From: Propionispora vibrioides
Lineage (GTDB): Bacteria; Bacillota; Negativicutes; Propionisporales; Propionisporaceae
DNA: 64,000 bases
Reading direction: 5' to 3'
Assembly: GCF_900110485.1 (NCBI RefSeq)
Contig: NZ_FODY01000011.1
Coordinates: 62,001-126,000, forward strand
Each line of letters starts with the position of its first letter. Position 1 is the stretch's first letter. Position numbers and translations under genes: made by a program. The notes under the pieces are model-generated. The model saw only the letters and a list, made by a program, of their open reading frames with translations. It searched no databases and was not told the DNA's origin. This document shows, piece after piece, positions 43,469-52,852 of this stretch.

Positions 43469-44560
43469 TTACCCAGGGTTCTCGACATAAACACTAGTAC
43501 TGGGAAAGGCAAATCTAACTCCCTCTTTCTCCAGAATTTCCATGATTTTAAAATTAATATCCTGCTTAATCGCAAGATACTCCCCCCACACGGTGGTTGT
43601 GGTAAAAAAGTATAGAAATAACTCCAAACCACTATCTCCAAAGGAGTCAAACTTCACAAATATTGTATCCTGATCAACATACGGATGCGACCGGAGAAAT
43701 TTTTCAATTGTATCAATACACACTTTCAATTTGTATCCGGGGGTATCATAACGTACTCTCATCTGAAACGTAATTCGGCGCATAGACCGATTCGTATAAT
43801 TGACAATAGGAGCATTTACCAAATTAGCATTGGGTACTGTAACCAGAGCTTGATCAAACGCCCGTATTTTGGTGCTCCTAAAATTTATATCTTCAATGGT
43901 TCCTTCCATTTCGCTCGTTTTTATCCAGTCACCAATACTAAACGGCTTATCTATTATAATAACAATTCCGGAAAAAATATTAGCCAAAAGATCTTTTGCC
44001 GCCAAAGCAAAAGCCAATCCGCCCAGTCCCAGTCCTGCAATAAATCCATTTACATCGTATCCCCATGTACTGGCCATAGCAACAAAAGCTAATGCCAAGA
44101 CAATGAATTTTAATACCTTGGACAGAAAAGGTATTAAAATTTTATCCACTTCCCGGTTAAAAATCTTCTGAATTTCCTCATGATTTGCCGCATAATAACC
44201 AATCAAGGCATATACCGCATTAGAAAACAAAATAATATTCCCTGTCCTGAATAGATTATTCAACCAAAAATCAAGTGTACCCGGCACACAATTTTGCAAA
44301 GCCAAGTATCCACCGGTAAGGACAATGGCGTTCTTAACGGGATTTCGTAAAACAAGCAGAAAAGAATCCTGCTTGGCCCCCTCCCGGCAAAAAAGATTAA
44401 GGAAAAAATGAAAAATATAATTAGCAAATAAGTTTTTAAAACCCCAAAAAACAAGAAATATAACAAGGGCAATAGCCAGATTGTACAAAGATATATGGCT
44501 TGCAATGTACAGCAATAACCGGTACAAATGCTCAGGAATTGGTAGCTCCGTCGGCATCAT
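43469..44560 (-). CDS. Mechanosensitive channel of the MscS family
   Basis: 363 residues. Several N-terminal membrane helices lead to the pore helix GLGLGGLAFALAAKDLLANIFS, the beta domain (DKPFSIGDWIKTSEMEGTIE, DINFRSTKIRAFDQALVTVP, NANLVNAPIVNYT) and a short C-terminal domain. It releases solutes on hypo-osmotic shock. The frame is open 82 codons further upstream, but ATG at 44558-44560 has GGGAGAGG upstream and begins near the first helix. Confidence 0.9.
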   Translation of the reverse strand: MMPTELPIPEHLYRLLLYIASHISLYNLAIALVIFLVFWGFKNLFANYIFHFFLNLFCREGAKQDSFLLVLRNPVKNAIVLTGGYLALQNCVPGTLDFWLNNLFRTGNIILFSNAVYALIGYYAANHEEIQKIFNREVDKILIPFLSKVLKFIVLALAFVAMASTWGYDVNGFIAGLGLGGLAFALAAKDLLANIFSGIVIIIDKPFSIGDWIKTSEMEGTIEDINFRSTKIRAFDQALVTVPNANLVNAPIVNYTNRSMRRITFQMRVRYDTPGYKLKVCIDTIEKFLRSHPYVDQDTIFVKFDSFGDSGLELFLYFFTTTTVWGEYLAIKQDINFKIMEILEKEGVRFAFPSTSVYVENPG

Positions 44561-44816
44561 TGTCCTCTCCCTCTTTATGCATCTAGTCCATATGATACAC
44601 AGCAGGCTGCTTCCGACCCTTACTGATGCTCTAAATTTTTTATAAAGCTGCATGATTAAAAAACCAACAAACAACTTTATTGCATTATATAAGTTTTTAC
44701 TTTCATTTTCAACCCTTATGAAGACATATATCGTTGCTTGATCCATCATACTTAGCAGAAACCAGGCAGCACATTGAGGTATACCCATGTTTATAATTAT
44801 CAACATATTCAGTTAA

Positions 44817-44858
44817 ACGCAAAACTGGCACCGTACGAAAAACGGTGCCAGTTTGCGT
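44817..44858 (-). terminator. Terminator of the nitroreductase-VOC-PHP transcript
   Basis: Long hairpin with arms ACGCAAAACTGGCACCGT and ACGGTGCCAGTTTGCGT (one bulged base), about 100 bases after the PHP gene. The T tract is short, so the strength is uncertain. Confidence 0.65.
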
Positions 44859-44958
44859 AATTTGGAGCTAGACTACGACTGGATTTGTTATTATTGTCCG
44901 TTAGTTTTGGAACAGTTCAAATACACATCTTAGCAAGAGTCTTATTTTAAAAGCCTCT

Positions 44959-45747
44959 CTATAGATCATGGAATATAGGATTCATTCTATCGAAGGTGCA
45001 AAACTGCCTAAATCCTATTTTCCTCAATTCTTCTCTCGCATATAAAAGCTGCTTGCCCAAATGGCTTTCCTCATGACAGTCGGAGCCAATCGTAAGGATG
45101 GTACCGCCCAGTTCATAATACCAGGTTAAAATAGTACGCGACGGGGTAAGGTCCGGCAGTCCGTAACGAAAACAGGAAGTATTGACCTCCAGTCCCTTGC
45201 CGTCGGCAATGGCCAATCTTAAAATGTCTTTTATCAGTTCTTCATTCATCTTGTCCTCGAGTATGCCTGCCCGGTCATAACGTTTTATCATATCTAAGTG
45301 TCCTAAGACACTATAACTTTTAAAATTGGAAATTACGTCTAATATGGCCTGATAGTATCCCCGGTTGTATTCCCGCTGTGTTTTTCCCTGTTGATACTCA
45401 CCTGTCCAAAATTCCTGATCATCAATCTGATGATTCGATAGAATAACAAAGTCGAACGGATAAGCGGCAAAATCACGTTCAAAATCTTTGATCGTATGCA
45501 CTTGCACACCGAATTCCACGCCAAACCGGATACGGATTTTATCTTGATATTTTACCTTAAGGCAACGGTATTCTGCCAGATATTCATCATAATTGACTAT
45601 GTAGGTAAGATCATTTCTAAGATAGTCGGCATGCTCGGTAATACAAATCTCGTTCAGGCCCAAACGAATAGCCTGTTCAATCATATCTTGCATGGGGTAG
45701 AATGAATCATTGGAGTATCGTGTATGAATATGGTAATCAGCTAACAC
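44959..45747 (-). CDS. PHP-domain histidinol-phosphatase (HisJ/HisK type)
   Basis: 262 residues. All metal-binding signatures of the PHP family are present: DYHIHTRYS at the start, CITEHADYL, FGVEFGVQ, VLGHLDMIKRYD and TIGSDCHEESH. It dephosphorylates histidinol phosphate or a similar phosphomonoester. The start GTG at 45745-45747 has AAGGAGG six bases upstream. It is third in a run with a nitroreductase and a VOC gene, none of which is a histidine-biosynthesis gene. Confidence 0.87.
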   Translation of the reverse strand: MLADYHIHTRYSNDSFYPMQDMIEQAIRLGLNEICITEHADYLRNDLTYIVNYDEYLAEYRCLKVKYQDKIRIRFGVEFGVQVHTIKDFERDFAAYPFDFVILSNHQIDDQEFWTGEYQQGKTQREYNRGYYQAILDVISNFKSYSVLGHLDMIKRYDRAGILEDKMNEELIKDILRLAIADGKGLEVNTSCFRYGLPDLTPSRTILTWYYELGGTILTIGSDCHEESHLGKQLLYAREELRKIGFRQFCTFDRMNPIFHDL

Positions 45748-45775
45748 GTACACCCTCCTTTTTAGTAGCGTTCTC

Positions 45776-46156
45776 CTATATTGTTATTTCCACCAGATTG
45801 CTATCAGGGTCTAAAATACAGCTTTCGTAATAACCATCTCCCGTTAAACGGGGACCGCTGATTCTTTTGAACCCGTCTTGTTCCAATCTTTGGGTTAATT
45901 CATCGACTTTCTCTTTGCTGCCCACTGAAAAGGCAAGATGGACCAATCCTATCGCCGTATTGACGCTGCGCTCCGCCATGCCCTGTTGGCGCATAAGCTC
46001 CAGCCTGGCGCCTGATTCAAAGGTAATAAAATACGACTCGAAGCCCTTTAGCGAATTTACATACTTATTGTTTGCTTTGCCATTAAAATATGTAATATAA
46101 AACTCTTTCAGTTCTTCCAAATGACTGGTATATAAAGCAATATGTTCAATCTTCAT
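45776..46156 (-). CDS. VOC-family (glyoxalase/bleomycin-resistance fold) protein
   Basis: 126 residues with the paired beta-alpha-beta-beta-beta units of the family. Metal-ligand-like positions lie in KIEHIALYT, GARLELMRQ, GLVHLAFSV and SNLVEITI (H, E, H, E), the glyoxalase I pattern. The substrate is not known. GAGGAGCGG precedes the ATG. It lies between nitroreductase and PHP genes on the same strand. Confidence 0.87.
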   Translation of the reverse strand: MKIEHIALYTSHLEELKEFYITYFNGKANNKYVNSLKGFESYFITFESGARLELMRQQGMAERSVNTAIGLVHLAFSVGSKEKVDELTQRLEQDGFKRISGPRLTGDGYYESCILDPDSNLVEITI

Positions 46157-46246
46157 AGCAATACCGCTCCTCCCCCTCTGGGATATATCGCTTTTTTTAG
46201 CAACCTCTTATCTAAGCACCGCCGGGGGAACTTTATCACAATTGCC

Positions 46247-46831
46247 TCACCGTATGATATTCACATCCGGTTTCTTGCGGGGCACCAGGCTGTCATTGTT
46301 GGACGCACTATACCCCAGAGCAACGGCACCGCAGACGATATAATTTTCAGGAATTCCACAGTCAGTTAACGCTTTCCTCATGTTCACGTCATCGCAAAAC
46401 CAGGTTAGCTGGTTGATCCAGCAGGAAGCAAGCCCTAACGATGTCGCCGCCAACAGTATATTTTCCATGGCTACCGAACAATCGGCCATAGCATTCGAGT
46501 ATGCTCTATCATTAGACACAATGATTAGTGTAGGCGCATGATAATAAAAGTTGTATGCCTCTTGCTGCGCTGCGATTTTTCCGGTTCGTTTGGAGCGATA
46601 GGTGTTCTCATCGACGATTAAATTGGCAAACGATTCCCTTACCAGACGATTAAGTTCCCAAAGCTTTTCCTTGCTTTGCACAACGGTAAACTTCCAGCTC
46701 TGCGAATTACCACCGGTAGGAGCGTGAATGGCCGCATTAATGAGCAGTTCCAGGTCCGAGTCCGGAAGCTGATCCTCCTTGTAAGAGCGTGTACTTCTTC
46801 GGGTTAAAATTGTTTTAATTGTCTCATTCAT
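46247..46831 (-). CDS. Nitroreductase-family FMN oxidoreductase
   Basis: 194 residues. The first helix has TILTRRSTRSYKEDQLPD, then INAAIHAPTGGNSQSWKFTV for FMN, MENILLAATSLGLASCWINQ and a final GAVALGYSA. A second, unrelated-operon nitroreductase is at 24773-25423. The ATG at 46829-46831 has GAGGGGGC upstream. First gene of a probable three-gene transcript with VOC and PHP genes. Confidence 0.88.
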   Translation of the reverse strand: MNETIKTILTRRSTRSYKEDQLPDSDLELLINAAIHAPTGGNSQSWKFTVVQSKEKLWELNRLVRESFANLIVDENTYRSKRTGKIAAQQEAYNFYYHAPTLIIVSNDRAYSNAMADCSVAMENILLAATSLGLASCWINQLTWFCDDVNMRKALTDCGIPENYIVCGAVALGYSASNNDSLVPRKKPDVNIIR

Positions 46832-47065
46832 TCTAAAAGCCCCCTCTCTCAAGTAAGAAAGTCATTTTATATCATAAAACTGCTTTTAATAACCTATACC
46901 GGATTTTCATTAATCCCAATTACTTTCACCATATTCATCTTCGTTATCTTCTATACTTATCCTGCCCCACTACCTGCATATCATAGTAAGCAGCTTTTGC
47001 GATCCTAACTTTCACCAATATGCATGTCATAATTCAGACTACTCTCCAAAACTTATACTACATTA

Positions 47066-47122
47066 ATAAAAACCAGGGACATGGTTGCACCTCTTGCCAA
47101 GGCGGCAACCATGTCCCTGGTT
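47066..47122 (-). terminator. Strong terminator behind the GH5 gene
   Basis: Perfect 18-bp arms AACCAGGGACATGGTTGC (47071-47088) and GCAACCATGTCCCTGGTT (47105-47122), then TTTATTAATG on the minus strand. It closely resembles the terminator behind the large GH26 gene at 50066-50128, and the two were probably duplicated together with the adjoining 3' coding end. Confidence 0.85.
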
Positions 47123-47140
47123 CCTTTTACCTTACCCGCT

Positions 47141-47188
47141 TTATTGCTTCACTGCTTTGATATCATCAAAATACAAGTTTGCTTCATC
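47141..47188 (-). pseudogene. 3' end of a decayed second GH26-type gene
   Basis: The minus strand reads EANLYFDDIKAVKQ and stop (TAA at 47141-47143), nearly identical to the end of the intact GH26/CBM11 protein at 50152-52821 (VDSNLYFDDIKAVKQ). It is followed by the matching terminator. The 5' remnant of such a gene lies upstream of the GH5 gene at about 49310-49400. Confidence 0.7.
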
Positions 47189-47225
47189 ATATTAAGGAAT
47201 AATTATTTGCTATTAACTACTATAA

Positions 47226-49238
47226 CTATTCTACTTCTTGAAGCAATTCGATATTATCAAAGTATATTGGACCTTCATATTTGAACATATTAGCAACAAG
47301 ATTAATATCAAGTTCACTCTTATTTTTAGATTGTCCTTCAAAAACATTAGTAACTTGTAACTTTACATATTCTTTTCCATTGAAAGTAACAGTAGGCAAT
47401 TGACCTATATATGCATTATTTTGATCTACACCACATTTTACCCAGCCTGGGGCAACAACCGCATAAGGTCTTAATTGAACATGAGCTGCTAATCCGTCTT
47501 TAGGAATATAAATATCATATTTAACGCCTTCATATGGAGTTAAATCTAAAGATTTATTAGCTATCCTAAGTTCTTCCCAATCAGAGCGACCTGGGAAATT
47601 AACATCTAGTTCTACGGACCCATTACCAACTTCTTTATTATATTTTACGGCATAAATATCTGATTGATATGTGCCGTTTTGATCCCAGCCATTTAAACCA
47701 TTGCTGAAGTCAAACGTTTTGACAGTAACCAATTTGCCTGTTTTGTTTTTAACATTTATTATATCTGATGTAGTTGCTGAAGTACCATCTTTAAATTGAA
47801 CTGTAGCCGAAACAGGCATCTTACCATTTTTTTCTTTGGAAACATCTAGGTCATACGTGTATAACCCTTCATCTTCTTTCATTATGATATTTTTCTTTTT
47901 AGGTGTTGAAAACATTACTTTACTTATTTCTTTGCCATATGATATGACCTTAACTTCTACAAAAGCAGTATCTTTCGTTCTTTCATTTTTACTTGGTGCA
48001 GTTATATAAATATGGGGAGTTCTTGTTACAGTTTCACCATTCATCAATTTTGCATTTTCTTCGAAAATTTTAACGGTAGATGCATTTTCTTTCTTATTAT
48101 ATACAATTCTCAGACTATCGTTATTAGGATAAAGTCCCTCAGCATCAGGAGTTAAGTCGTCAATGCCTGTTAACAGCCAGAACATACTTCCACTATAGCC
48201 AAGCTGATATGCTAAGTCATTCCAAGTCTGATATGCATAATCACGATTGGTAACACTTGTATCTAATACTCCATATTCTTCAAAAACGACAGGTTTGTTA
48301 GCAGCTTTCGCTAAATCAGCGTGAGCTTTTAACCAAGCAGAACCCGATTTCACACCATCTTTCCAAGGATCACCCCAATAATCAGGATATAAATGTACAG
48401 TACCATAGTCAATCGTTGGTAATGTAATCATTTTGCCCCAATCAAGACCTTTTGAACCATTATATTCTAAAATAGTGCTTTTGGAATCTTTTATAAATCC
48501 TTCTTCACCTAATGCTACAAGATGCTTATTATCAATGGACTTAACGTATTCACTCATTTCTTTTGTCCAGTTAAAAAGTGTATTACCGGATGGGTCAGAT
48601 TCACAACGAGCTTCGTTAGTTAATTCCCATGTCATAATTGTAGGATCATCCATATACTTTACACCAGTATAGGAGTTCACTCTGTTCAACATGTGCTTGA
48701 CATACGCTTTATAAGCACTTTTTATTGTTTCATTAGTATAAAAGCCATCATGTCTTTTCGGATCTTTTACCCAATTGACATAGGCGTTCATACCGCCAAA
48801 ATCATCCCAGTTATTTACTAATACTATAACTAATTTTATACCTTTTTCATTAGCTTTCTTGATAGCATAGTCTAATCTCTCAAAACCGCTTTCGCCATAT
48901 TGCCCCATGCTAGGCTGCATTTCTATTTTGGGCACTGTTGTTTTAGCTTCGCCTGTCCCATCAATAAAACCCCAGCATCTTATTACCTTTAATCCCATTT
49001 TACTGGCGTTATCCATTACATCATCAATCATTGCATTAGAACGATAATGAAAGTAATAATTATTTGTACCGGAAAATCTAAATTCTTTACCATTTAACAT
49101 AAGTTTATCGCCTTGGCGAGTCACAAAATTACTATTTTGCTCATTACTATCATTAGCTAAAGCAACTGATTTTGAAGTCATAATTGAAAAAAGACATAAG
49201 GCCAACATAATTAAAGAAACAAAACTTCTTCTTTTCAT
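47226..49238 (-). CDS. Secreted GH5-family endo-1,4-beta-mannanase with C-terminal binding module
   Basis: 670 residues. Signal peptide (1-28), GH5 catalytic domain (about 35-380) with the acid/base glutamate E209 in TWELTNEARCE and the nucleophile E321 in VVFEEYGVLD. A beta-sandwich linker region and a C-terminal module with DFSNGLNGWDQNG (about 510-670), similar to mannan-binding CBM27/23-type modules, follow. It cuts the mannan or glucomannan backbone outside the cell. The gene is clearly more AT-rich than its GH26 and CBM neighbours and sits between the two ends of a decayed GH26-type gene, so it was probably acquired later. GGAGAAC and ATG start. Confidence 0.85.
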   Translation of the reverse strand: MKRRSFVSLIMLALCLFSIMTSKSVALANDSNEQNSNFVTRQGDKLMLNGKEFRFSGTNNYYFHYRSNAMIDDVMDNASKMGLKVIRCWGFIDGTGEAKTTVPKIEMQPSMGQYGESGFERLDYAIKKANEKGIKLVIVLVNNWDDFGGMNAYVNWVKDPKRHDGFYTNETIKSAYKAYVKHMLNRVNSYTGVKYMDDPTIMTWELTNEARCESDPSGNTLFNWTKEMSEYVKSIDNKHLVALGEEGFIKDSKSTILEYNGSKGLDWGKMITLPTIDYGTVHLYPDYWGDPWKDGVKSGSAWLKAHADLAKAANKPVVFEEYGVLDTSVTNRDYAYQTWNDLAYQLGYSGSMFWLLTGIDDLTPDAEGLYPNNDSLRIVYNKKENASTVKIFEENAKLMNGETVTRTPHIYITAPSKNERTKDTAFVEVKVISYGKEISKVMFSTPKKKNIIMKEDEGLYTYDLDVSKEKNGKMPVSATVQFKDGTSATTSDIINVKNKTGKLVTVKTFDFSNGLNGWDQNGTYQSDIYAVKYNKEVGNGSVELDVNFPGRSDWEELRIANKSLDLTPYEGVKYDIYIPKDGLAAHVQLRPYAVVAPGWVKCGVDQNNAYIGQLPTVTFNGKEYVKLQVTNVFEGQSKNKSELDINLVANMFKYEGPIYFDNIELLQEVE

Positions 49239-49309
49239 AACATAGTTCTCCTTCTCGTTCGAAATATATTGAACAATGTCTTACCTCCATGCGGTCCTCC
49301 CCGCCTTTC

Positions 49310-49400
49310 AATCCCAGGTGTGTGTTCCAACTGCCATCGGACTGCTCATACTACAAACACCCTGCAATTCCGCAGCTTTTCATTCCTATGATTTGTCTCC
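49310..49400 (-). pseudogene. 5' remnant of a decayed GH26-type gene
   Basis: The minus strand contains TGCAGGGTGTTTGTA followed by codons that read MSSPMAVGTHTWD and a stop. The intact GH26 protein at 50152-52821 has, after TGCAAGGTGTTTGTA, the residues MSRATAAEAQTWDF. Matching continues over about 68 bases. Together with the 3' remnant at 47141-47188 it shows an older gene copy replaced by the GH5 gene. Confidence 0.5.
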
Positions 49401-49420
49401 TCTATTTCAATGCGATATAA

Positions 49421-50032
49421 TTAGCCTCTTTTTCCCAACGCAATATTATCTACATATATTTCACCTTTATAGCTTGTATAGCTACCTACAACACTAAAAT
49501 CAAAGTAAACAACCTTTGCTGTTACCGCTTGAAGTGGCACACTGACCTTCACTTTTTTAAGTTCTGTTCCTTCAACCGGACTAGCTGCCAGAACATTGAT
49601 ATCCGGGCATACATTAACTACTTCGACATTTGAATCTGATTTCATATAAATTTTAGCTTTAAAAGAGCCATTGGTCAGCTTGCTAGGATTAAAATAGAAA
49701 TCAAAAGTTAACAAATCACAGCCATCCAACGCCAGTGGAGAACTATCGATGGCACTATTATGGAGCTTCACCTCACTCCAGCTCTCTTTTACCTTCTTAT
49801 GAAAATCAACATCTAATTTTATCGAACCATCACCAATTTTTTCATCATACGATATAGTCGGCGCACCATCATAATTCCATACACCGCCGGAAGCCCAGCC
49901 ATCCGCACCTTGAGCAAAATTCCAGACTGTCAGTTCCGTCGCCGCTGCTACAGGAACCGTTAAAAAGCCGGACAGCAAAAAAGCTGCTGACAATATCACG
50001 GGAATGAATTTCTTCAGTACTGTTTTTTTCAT
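49421..50032 (-). CDS. Secreted stand-alone carbohydrate-binding module (CBM27-like) protein
   Basis: 203 residues: a signal peptide (MKKTVLKKFIPVILSAAFLL, cleavage near VAAA) and a single beta-sandwich module (WNFAQGADGWASGGVWNYDG, ESWSEVKLHNS, LLTFDFYFNP, IYVDNIALGKRG). There is no catalytic domain. The module is homologous to the N-terminal module of the large GH26 mannanase and to the protein at 52853-53467 (about 70 percent alike by eye), so mannan binding is likely. AAGGAG before the ATG. Lies between the GH26 and GH5 genes. Confidence 0.8.
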   Translation of the reverse strand: MKKTVLKKFIPVILSAAFLLSGFLTVPVAAATELTVWNFAQGADGWASGGVWNYDGAPTISYDEKIGDGSIKLDVDFHKKVKESWSEVKLHNSAIDSSPLALDGCDLLTFDFYFNPSKLTNGSFKAKIYMKSDSNVEVVNVCPDINVLAASPVEGTELKKVKVSVPLQAVTAKVVYFDFSVVGSYTSYKGEIYVDNIALGKRG

Positions 50033-50065
50033 GTATCCCAACTCCTTTTAACACAATTCAAATTA

Positions 50066-50128
50066 TAAATAAAAAGCAGGGACATTGTTGCACACCTTTT
50101 CCTAAGACGGCAATAATATCCCTGCTTT
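50066..50128 (-). terminator. Terminator behind the large GH26 gene
   Basis: Arms AAAGCAGGGACATTGTTGC (50073-50091) and a nearly complementary copy at 50109-50128, then TTTTTATTTATAATTTG on the minus strand. It lies between the GH26 gene and the downstream CBM gene, so the latter may depend on read-through or its own promoter. Confidence 0.8.
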
Positions 50129-50151
50129 CCTTCGCCTTAGTGGCTTTGTTC

Positions 50152-52821
50152 CTATTGCTTAACTGCTTTGATATCATCAAAATACAGGTTTGAATCAACC
50201 ATCTCATTTCCAATAGTATTACAATAGATCGCAAAATGCTGTACATGTGCTTGATCGAACTTGCCATTTTGCTTGCCTTTAAATTGACTGAACGGGATAG
50301 TTACCAGACGCGGGCCGCTCTCTTTGGCCATTTCGGCAAGATCGACCTCAAAATCCTCCCCGTTGCTGTTAAGCTGAATAATCAGCCGCTGCCCTTGCCC
50401 ATCAGGCTTAACCCAGAATTGAATAGCGTTATATGCCGACCAGTCGACCCCTTTTAAACTCTTGATCACCCCGGCATAACCACCCTTACCAATTTTATAG
50501 TGAAACTTCAATCCCGTATCACCGCTTTTATGCTCTGCCACGTCTTCAGTCAACGTGGCGGTCACATTACAGCCTGCGCCGATATTGGTCGAATACGCCG
50601 ACTGCAGCATACCGTTATCCCCATAATAGTTTTCAAAATCATCTACCAAGGATGGATCAAGCGGTGGCTGTGGCATATTATAAAGGACTTTTACCGAATC
50701 CACCGTGTTGCCATCCAACTGTAAGTCCACCGTTCCCACCGTCTTACCCAAAGCAGACAAGCTCGCCTCGGTCATAGTGGCCGCATAGGTTCCACCACTT
50801 TTTTTGGCATCCATAACCGCAACAGCTGTGCCATCGGCCTTCTTAACAATAAAGCGCACCTTTTGAACCTTGCCGGCTACATTGGCCTTGAGTCTGACCG
50901 GTTGGCAAATGCGCTCATTAGAATTGGGCGCGATAAGATACCCATACGTGCCGGCGGCCGCCTGTTGCTTTATATTTAATGTCTTATAATCCGCCATTTG
51001 GCCGGCAAAGACGACATCCTGCTGATTATAAAAATCAACAAATTGATTAATCATCTCATGACCGCGCTTATCGCTAATCATATAGGGCTGATCAAAATTC
51101 GTTTCATCAAAATTAGACCAGGTCATGAAATAGGCCATCTTGTGTTTCGCTACCGCCTGCAACGCCTCCTTAAACCAATCGGGACGCTTATTGCCCGCTT
51201 TCGCCATCGCGCTGTTGCCAACGAGAATCCCTGTTTCGGTAACGGCAGCTACCTTATTATGCTGCTGGGCAAATTGCTGAACCAGTTCCATCGTCGAGCC
51301 AAAAGAATCCATCCAGGTATCCTGCACGGCCGGATCCTTGTGATACATATCAAAGCCGATAATATCAACAAAGGCATCGCCTGGATAACGGGTTAAATAA
51401 TCTTCCTCGCTGATAAACGGTCCTCCCGGAGAGTAAGCATACAAGAAATTGTGCAAGCCCTTCTTGTCGCGTAAATACTCTTCAGTATACCGGAAGAGAT
51501 TCTTGTATTGGCTCGGCGAACAAAAAGCCGCGCCCCACCAGAACCAGCTCCCGTTATTCTCATGGAACGGACGGAACAATACCGGAATCCCCTGAGCCTG
51601 CAGCTTTTGTCCATATTCCGCCACCAAGTCAAGGTAACCGGTATACACGCTATTCAAATCACCTCCTGGCAAAATGCGGGCTACCACATCGCCACTCGTT
51701 ACGGTCGGCGTATACCCGGAGTAGTCATATTTGCCATCTTTCTTGCCTTTCGCTGCTACCTCGGCAAAATTAGGCATATGGCAGGACAGGGTTACAATCG
51801 CGCCTACCCGGTTGGCTTCCATACCAACATTGGCCGCCTTATCAACAAAAGTCATCCCCTGAGCCCTTTCCGCATCCGTCAAATCCAGCTCGCTGCCGGT
51901 CAGTGCCAAGCCATCCATGCCGACTACCGCCGGGTAGTCACCGGTCAGTTCGTAGGTATCGGAAGGACCTACACCACGGCCAACCTTCTTATGCAGATCA
52001 TTCTGGTGACCATATAGAGTTTTACCCGATTCCGCTATACCTTTTAAATAAGCCAACAGCTTCACCGTATTACTGTCTGCTTTTGCATCCACGGGACTCA
52101 CTACAGCCGGAATTTTCAACATATTTATATCCACTTTGCTCTTATTAGCCAACGTAGCCGTATAATCCACATAGATGTCTTTTACGACTTCATGACCCAG
52201 GGTGATCTGATCGATATAAAGCTCACCCTTATAGTCAGTATTGCTGCCAACAATACTGATCATAAAATAGGCTACATTCGCATTGGCCGGCTCAAAAGGA
52301 ATATGTACATTGACCTTTTTAAGGCTGGTCCCCGCAATCGGTTCGGCAGAATCCAAATCAATATCCGGATAGGTATTCACTACTTCCTGATTTTTATCCG
52401 ATGTCATATACAACTTGGTCTTAAATGTCCCGCTGCTCATTGACTTCGGATTAAAGTAAAAGTCATAGGTTACTACATTATAGCCCTCTAATGCCAAAGG
52501 CAAAGCACCATTCTCCAGCTTGATTTCACTCCAGCTCTTTTTGGCATTATTGGTAAAATCCACGGTCAGTTTTGCCGCGCCATCGCCAACAGCAGCATCA
52601 TAAGTAAGCTCCGGTGTACCGCTGTAATCCCAAACACCGCCATAATGCCACGGGCCAAGGCCGCCGGAAAAATCCCAGGTTTGCGCTTCGGCTGCCGTCG
52701 CACGACTCATAGTACAAACACCTTGCAGGGGCGCTGGCAAATAGTTCTCTGGCAATCCACTCAGCAAAAAACTTGCCGATAACGTCAATGGTAACATTCT
52801 TCTAAGCATCTTCTCATTCAT
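50152..52821 (-). CDS. Secreted modular GH26 endo-1,4-beta-mannanase
   Basis: 889 residues. Signal peptide (about 1-45), a CBM27-like module (about 47-215), the GH26 catalytic domain (about 255-600) with acid/base E421 in RPFHENNGSWFWWG and nucleophile E529 in AAVTETGIL, a bacterial-Ig-like linker, and a C-terminal CBM11-type module (about 727-889, KSLKGVDWSAYNAIQFWVKP). It cleaves mannan or glucomannan backbones outside the cell while bound by two modules. Homologous to B. subtilis GmuG in the catalytic domain. ATG at 52819-52821 with GGAGG upstream; 31 bases after the preceding CBM gene. Confidence 0.9.
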   Translation of the reverse strand: MNEKMLRRMLPLTLSASFLLSGLPENYLPAPLQGVCTMSRATAAEAQTWDFSGGLGPWHYGGVWDYSGTPELTYDAAVGDGAAKLTVDFTNNAKKSWSEIKLENGALPLALEGYNVVTYDFYFNPKSMSSGTFKTKLYMTSDKNQEVVNTYPDIDLDSAEPIAGTSLKKVNVHIPFEPANANVAYFMISIVGSNTDYKGELYIDQITLGHEVVKDIYVDYTATLANKSKVDINMLKIPAVVSPVDAKADSNTVKLLAYLKGIAESGKTLYGHQNDLHKKVGRGVGPSDTYELTGDYPAVVGMDGLALTGSELDLTDAERAQGMTFVDKAANVGMEANRVGAIVTLSCHMPNFAEVAAKGKKDGKYDYSGYTPTVTSGDVVARILPGGDLNSVYTGYLDLVAEYGQKLQAQGIPVLFRPFHENNGSWFWWGAAFCSPSQYKNLFRYTEEYLRDKKGLHNFLYAYSPGGPFISEEDYLTRYPGDAFVDIIGFDMYHKDPAVQDTWMDSFGSTMELVQQFAQQHNKVAAVTETGILVGNSAMAKAGNKRPDWFKEALQAVAKHKMAYFMTWSNFDETNFDQPYMISDKRGHEMINQFVDFYNQQDVVFAGQMADYKTLNIKQQAAAGTYGYLIAPNSNERICQPVRLKANVAGKVQKVRFIVKKADGTAVAVMDAKKSGGTYAATMTEASLSALGKTVGTVDLQLDGNTVDSVKVLYNMPQPPLDPSLVDDFENYYGDNGMLQSAYSTNIGAGCNVTATLTEDVAEHKSGDTGLKFHYKIGKGGYAGVIKSLKGVDWSAYNAIQFWVKPDGQGQRLIIQLNSNGEDFEVDLAEMAKESGPRLVTIPFSQFKGKQNGKFDQAHVQHFAIYCNTIGNEMVDSNLYFDDIKAVKQ

Positions 52822-52852
52822 ATTATCTGCCGCCTCCTTTGCTGCGCCGCAA

